Assembly: GCA_021106755.1 (NCBI GenBank)
Contig: JAIOTM010000292.1
Span: forward strand, 1 to 9,411
Direction: 5' to 3'
DNA from: Candidatus Cloacimonadota bacterium
Lineage (GTDB): Bacteria; Cloacimonadota; Cloacimonadia; Cloacimonadales; JAIOQZ01
DNA: 9,411 nucleotides
Within the stretch, counting starts at the first letter, position 1, and each line of letters begins with the position of its first letter. Both the position numbers and the translations under genes were made by a program. Below the pieces are notes generated by a model. The model did not search any database, was not told where the DNA came from, and worked only from the letters and a program-made list of their open reading frames with translations. Of this stretch, positions 6,427 to 9,411 are shown piece by piece.

Positions 6427-7678
6427 GGCAATCTCGCTACTACTCTGGCTTGGGCTTCTTTCCTCGCTAACGGCAATAGAAGGCATTGACCCGCCTATCA
6501 GCTATGATGAATTGGTGCTAAACCCTCACTCAATAAACGCCATTTTCCAGCAGGAAGGCTCAGTAAAAAAAACCGGAGCGTATCTTGAAGGCGGTTTACA
6601 TTACACCAGGGACTATTTGCAGTTCAACACCAGCTACCTGCGTAAAGAGTTGAGCTTAAAAGCTTCTTTAACAACCAGAGAAGCCCCGGTATCCACCTGT
6701 CTGGAATTACAAAGGAAACAACACTGCCTGAGTATCATTCGCCAGACATGGGAACACAAACCGGAATGGATTCAGGCAGAATTAGACAACACCCTTCATT
6801 TCTGGAAAACCACAGTGAGCCATTCGTTAGTCTGGAACGATACTTACTCACTCTCCCGTAGCCAATCCCAAATCACAATAGAGTTGCCGGATGTAACTCC
6901 TTATGCTCAGGGAGATATTCATGAAACTGGCGAGTGGTTAGTTTCTACAGGGATAGTTATACCAAAAGAGCACTGGACAATCGCGGTAGGCGTACAACGT
7001 GAAAGCAAAAACAAGTCTTTTATACCGGAAGCTTATTTCAGCTATCACCCTAATAATTCTTTGATGCTTCAAACAGCCAGCACCGTAGAATTCCGGGCTA
7101 TGCCTCTGAATGATAATTATAATAACATCGCGTTGGGCTATCGGCAGTCAATTACAAATTTTAATCTCCTGATAGCTCCAGAGCTTCTCCGCCGAAATAC
7201 ATTTTCAGTTGAGCACCGTTTGGGACAGATGCTCCAGAAGTTGACACTCGAATACAATCAGTATGAACAAGTCCGGCAAACCCGTTGGTTCGGTAATCAA
7301 TACCAGCTTGAATTAACTGATGACCAGATAAACCATGTCGTGAATTATCACCTGCGGTTCGCTTCGTTGGGATTCCGATATTATTATTTATCTGGAAAGC
7401 GGGCAGGATTAGCTCCAGACACAATTTACTCCGCTGAATTCCGTCGCTGGATAATGCCTTGGTTTATCCTGCAATTACAAGCTAATCGAGAAGAACGTAT
7501 CCTTATCAATAATCACGAATACGAACAGTGGTCGGCGATGTCCGCACTGGAATACTACGGGTTACGGAAGTGGAGTTTCATTCTGAGCGTCAACCGGAAA
7601 TGGAATGATTTTCCCATCGCCGAGTTGAAAGATAATCTGACAATTGGACTCAGTGTTCAGTTTGGAGAAAAAAAATGA
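6407..7678 (+). CDS. Predicted outer-membrane beta-barrel protein of unknown family
   Basis: A 423-aa protein. The start is GTG 6407, inside the end of mtnA (20-bp overlap), with a weak AGAAG about 6 nt upstream. This start gives a clean signal peptide, HPTLFKAISLLLWLGLLSSL ending in TA, with cleavage likely around residue 22-24. The mature part has no long hydrophobic helix. It is built of repeated strand-like stretches with alternating hydrophobic and polar residues and many Tyr, Trp and Phe (for example YYLSGKRAG, FILQLQANREERI, WSFILSVNRKWND). It ends TIGLSVQFGEKK, close to the Phe-terminated last strand of barrels. I recognise no named family; a TonB plug or PorV signature is absent. It overlaps the DUF362 gene by 4 bp (ATGA). 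The barrel call rests on composition and pattern, not on a motif. Confidence 0.65.
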   Translation: MHPTLFKAISLLLWLGLLSSLTAIEGIDPPISYDELVLNPHSINAIFQQEGSVKKTGAYLEGGLHYTRDYLQFNTSYLRKELSLKASLTTREAPVSTCLELQRKQHCLSIIRQTWEHKPEWIQAELDNTLHFWKTTVSHSLVWNDTYSLSRSQSQITIELPDVTPYAQGDIHETGEWLVSTGIVIPKEHWTIAVGVQRESKNKSFIPEAYFSYHPNNSLMLQTASTVEFRAMPLNDNYNNIALGYRQSITNFNLLIAPELLRRNTFSVEHRLGQMLQKLTLEYNQYEQVRQTRWFGNQYQLELTDDQINHVVNYHLRFASLGFRYYYLSGKRAGLAPDTIYSAEFRRWIMPWFILQLQANREERILINNHEYEQWSAMSALEYYGLRKWSFILSVNRKWNDFPIAELKDNLTIGLSVQFGEKK

Positions 7679-8787
7679 CTGTTCACATACAAACAGATGC
7701 CCGATATGATGTTAGTCAAATCAGGGAATTTCTGGAAACAACTGATTTTATTGAAAGTATAAAAGATTTCAAGCGGATTCTGGTGAAACCAAATTTACTG
7801 GGACCACACTCCCCCGATAAGGCTGTTACAACCCACCCCGATGTTATCAGAGCAGTCGTCAGCATGATAACTGATAGAGGTAAACAAGTGATCATTGGCG
7901 ATAGCCCCGGCGGTCTTGTCCCAGCCGCAAAAGTTTACGAAACAACCGGAGTAAAGGCTGTCGCTGAAGAATTTAGAACAAAGCTTGTCGTGTTTGAGAA
8001 AGAGGGTTTCCGCGTAATTCAATACAACAATTCCGATTTGCATATTGCGAATCCATATTTCGACTGCGACTCGGTTGTCAATATATGCAAATACAAGACT
8101 CACGGGATGATGCAGTTTACAGGTGCTGTAAAGAATCTTTACGGATTTATCCCCGGATTAAAAAAAGCACTGCATCATCGGGACAGACCTGACACCAAAT
8201 CTTTCAGTTTACTGCTCGCTGACCTGTATATGGCATTAAAACCAAAACTCGCTTATCATATAATGGACGGGATTGTTGGTATGGACGGCGAAGGTCCTTC
8301 CGCTGGTAATCCTTATCCTTTTGGAATATTGTTCGCAAGTTCAAGTGCCCCTGAATTGGACGCGGTTGCCAGTCGCATGATGGGTTTTCGATCTGGAGAT
8401 ATAGCGCATATCAATACAGTACTGGAACGTGACGGTATTCTGCCCTCCCGAATTGACATCCGTGGTTGTGCCGATGATTATGTTTTCAGCAGTGCCAATA
8501 TAAGAACTGTTCGAATAAAAAGCTTGCTATTTGAAAAGACACCTCCCTGGGCCTGGTTTATTTTTAAGAAATTATTTGACTTCTACCCCGACTTCAACTC
8601 TAAGTGTGTTAAATGTGGTATATGCGTTAAAAGTTGTCCAGTTAACGCGATGACTATGCCAACGGATGGTAATCATCCTGTTATTGATTATAGTAAGTGC
8701 ATAAATTGTCTGTGTTGCCATGAGCTTTGTCCATACCAGGCTGTTTATATAAAAAAGACATGGTTAGCAAAACGCCTGATACCCTGA
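7675..8787 (+). CDS. DUF362 domain protein with C-terminal double 4Fe-4S ferredoxin motif
   Basis: A 370-aa cytoplasmic-type protein. The DUF362 domain fills about residues 30-290. It has KRILVKPNLLGPHSPD near the start, THPDVIRAVV, VIIGDSPGG, and the characteristic NICKYKTH...TGAVKNLYGFIPGLKK segment around 140-168. The C-terminus adds two CxxCxxCxxxCP motifs, C311-C314-C317-C321 and C342-C345-C348-C352, expected to bind two [4Fe-4S] clusters; an extra Cys sits at 347. Proteins with this arrangement are common in anaerobes and their function is largely unknown; redox or electron-transfer roles are inferred from the clusters. The ATG overlaps the preceding stop as ATGA, indicating translational coupling, so the start is firm. 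It is followed after 10 bp by a small ORF. Confidence 0.9.
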   Translation: MTVHIQTDARYDVSQIREFLETTDFIESIKDFKRILVKPNLLGPHSPDKAVTTHPDVIRAVVSMITDRGKQVIIGDSPGGLVPAAKVYETTGVKAVAEEFRTKLVVFEKEGFRVIQYNNSDLHIANPYFDCDSVVNICKYKTHGMMQFTGAVKNLYGFIPGLKKALHHRDRPDTKSFSLLLADLYMALKPKLAYHIMDGIVGMDGEGPSAGNPYPFGILFASSSAPELDAVASRMMGFRSGDIAHINTVLERDGILPSRIDIRGCADDYVFSSANIRTVRIKSLLFEKTPPWAWFIFKKLFDFYPDFNSKCVKCGICVKSCPVNAMTMPTDGNHPVIDYSKCINCLCCHELCPYQAVYIKKTWLAKRLIP

Positions 8788-8797
8788 CGAGGAAATA

Positions 8798-8932
8798 ATG
8801 ATACACTTTATCTGGTTCTGTAAGTGGAAAATCGAAACGGAAGTGTTTTCAGCAGGGAACAAGTTTCTGCTCCCGAAATCCCTACCGGAACAAACTCAAA
8901 CATTCGTAATGGACATAGTAAATGAAAGTTAA
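8798..8932 (+). CDS. Small conserved-looking ORF, 44 aa, function unknown
   Basis: The sequence starts MIHFIWFCKWKIETEVF, then SAGNKFLLPKSLPEQTQTF, and ends VMDIVNES. It has a strong Shine-Dalgarno GAGGAA (8789-8794), with 5 nt between GAGG and the ATG. It begins 10 bp after the DUF362 stop and ends with an 11-bp overlap of the FtsB-like gene (ATGAAAGTTAA). This is the tight coupling seen across the rest of the operon, and it fills what would otherwise be a 134-bp gap. Its first ten residues are rich in aromatics with one Cys; the rest is soluble-looking. I recognise no family. It could be a real small protein or a translated leader that delivers ribosomes to the division gene. Short length keeps confidence moderate. 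Confidence 0.6.
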   Translation: MIHFIWFCKWKIETEVFSAGNKFLLPKSLPEQTQTFVMDIVNES

Positions 8933-9230
8933 ATTGAAGCAGGGACTACTGCTGAAAGTCGTTTTGCTGGGCTGTCTCATTTGGGTATTACTGTTAGACA
9001 GCTATACAGTTATTGATTTATATCGTTCCAAATCCAGACACGACCATCTACAGGAACGCATAGAAGTTTATGAAGCCGAAAATGTAAAACTGACTGAGAC
9101 AAATAAGAAACTCAAGACTGACCCCGAAGCATGGGAAAAAATCGCCAGAGAAAAACTTGGTATGCAAAAAAAAGATGAAAATGTATATCGTTTTATAGAC
9201 AAAAATAAGGCGGAAAATAAGAGTGAGTAA
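8922..9230 (+). CDS. FtsB/DivIC-family septum formation initiator protein
   Basis: A 102-aa bitopic membrane protein. A short basic cytoplasmic N-terminus (MKVKLKQG) precedes a transmembrane helix at about residues 9-25, then a periplasmic coiled coil at about 35-66 (heptad-like HLQERIEVYEAENVKLTETN). The family signature DPEAWEKIAREKLGM follows at 67-81, leading into KDENVYRF. FtsB/DivIC proteins form a complex with FtsL and FtsQ/DivIB that activates septal peptidoglycan synthesis. Size and order of parts are normal. The symbol is withheld because ftsB and divIC cannot be told apart from sequence alone. A GGA (8911-8913) lies 8 nt before the ATG, and the start is embedded in the end of the preceding small ORF, so coupling is likely. 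It is the last gene of the operon. Confidence 0.88.
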   Translation: MKVKLKQGLLLKVVLLGCLIWVLLLDSYTVIDLYRSKSRHDHLQERIEVYEAENVKLTETNKKLKTDPEAWEKIAREKLGMQKKDENVYRFIDKNKAENKSE

Positions 9231-9361
9231 TGAATCTGAATTATTGGAACAGTTATTGCATTATTTTGATTTGATATTTTACTGTGATTGAAATTTTATA
9301 TGGAATTATAGTTTTTAGAGATGAGACTTAAAAAAACCAAAAAAATGATGGAGGAAGAGTA
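9231..9361 (+). promoter_or_regulatory. AT-rich intergenic region with probable promoter for the next gene
   Basis: 131 bp of strongly AT-rich DNA. The best sigma-70-like pair is TTGATA (9271-9276) with TTTTAT (9294-9299) at 17-bp spacing; TATAGT (9307-9312) is another -10 candidate without a good -35. No hairpin with a T-tract that could end the upstream operon was seen. Immediately before the next gene is a strong Shine-Dalgarno, GGAGGA (9350-9355), 6 nt from ATG 9362. Confidence 0.4.
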
Positions 9362-9411
9362 ATGACAAAGAAAGTATTGTGTGTAGTAATGCTGATTACC
9401 TTATTCGGTGT
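9362..9411 (+). CDS. Start of an exported or membrane protein (cut by window edge)
   Basis: Only 16 codons are visible: MTKKVLCVVMLITLFG, a basic start followed by a hydrophobic run, typical of a signal peptide or membrane anchor. GGAGGA lies 6 nt upstream, so the start is well supported. The Cys at residue 7 lies too early to be judged as a lipobox. Nothing can be said about function. Confidence 0.7.
   Translation, partial: MTKKVLCVVMLITLFG

Noticed and set aside
9321..9362. A 13-codon plus-strand ORF (MRLKKTKKMMEEE) whose TAA overlaps the next ATG
   Set aside because: Its end is just the Shine-Dalgarno of the next gene read as codons, and its own ribosome-binding site is weak. A coupling leader is possible but not supported.
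1..9411. CRISPR array, tRNA, rRNA, riboswitch or insertion-sequence ends
   Set aside because: No regularly spaced repeats, no tRNA-like GTTCGANTC arm in a suitable fold, and no terminal inverted repeats or transposase motifs were seen by eye. A covariance-model scan would settle the RNA classes.

Overview
The window looks like ordinary chromosome from a diderm, Gram-negative-type bacterium. It holds a PorV/UPF0164-like outer-membrane protein, a second predicted outer-membrane barrel, a BatA/vWA membrane protein, PlsY, YggS, MtnA, a CheW-like protein, a DUF362 ferredoxin-type protein and an FtsB/DivIC protein. The mix of PorV-like and BatA-like genes with a DUF362 iron-sulfur protein suggests an anaerobe of the FCB superphylum or an allied candidate phylum (Cloacimonadota-like, for example). 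That placement is an inference and not secure. No rRNA, tRNA, CRISPR array, transposase or phage structural gene was found.

Left block (1-3353, minus strand). Reading right to left, this is a tight operon: yggS (PLP homeostasis), plsY-like (acyl-phosphate:glycerol-3-phosphate acyltransferase family), a PorV/UPF0164-like outer-membrane protein, and a BatA-domain plus vWA-domain protein cut by the window edge. Gaps are a few bases at most, and the last junction is a TAGTG stop/start overlap, so the four are probably co-transcribed. Three of the four products belong to the cell envelope.

Middle block (3354-4958). A 358-bp gap with no convincing gene is followed by a two-gene minus-strand cassette. 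It encodes a secreted-then-anchored membrane protein (signal peptide, coiled coil, one TM helix, charged tail) that overlaps by 11 bp an ImmA/IrrE-family zinc metallopeptidase. The cassette is visibly more AT-rich than its neighbours and lacks the XRE repressor that usually accompanies ImmA. It is the best candidate here for an undescribed signalling or stress module. A 142-bp divergent intergenic region separates it from the right block and carries a perfect 9-bp inverted repeat.

Right block (4959-9230, plus strand). A CheW-like protein, MtnA, an outer-membrane barrel of unknown family, a DUF362 protein with two C-terminal 4Fe-4S motifs, a 44-codon small ORF and an FtsB/DivIC-like division protein follow each other. 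Overlaps are 8, 20, 4 and 11 bp, and there is one 10-bp gap, so this also looks like one operon. The small ORF has a strong Shine-Dalgarno sequence. After 131 bp of AT-rich intergenic DNA, a new gene with a signal-peptide-like N-terminus starts at 9362 and runs off the window.
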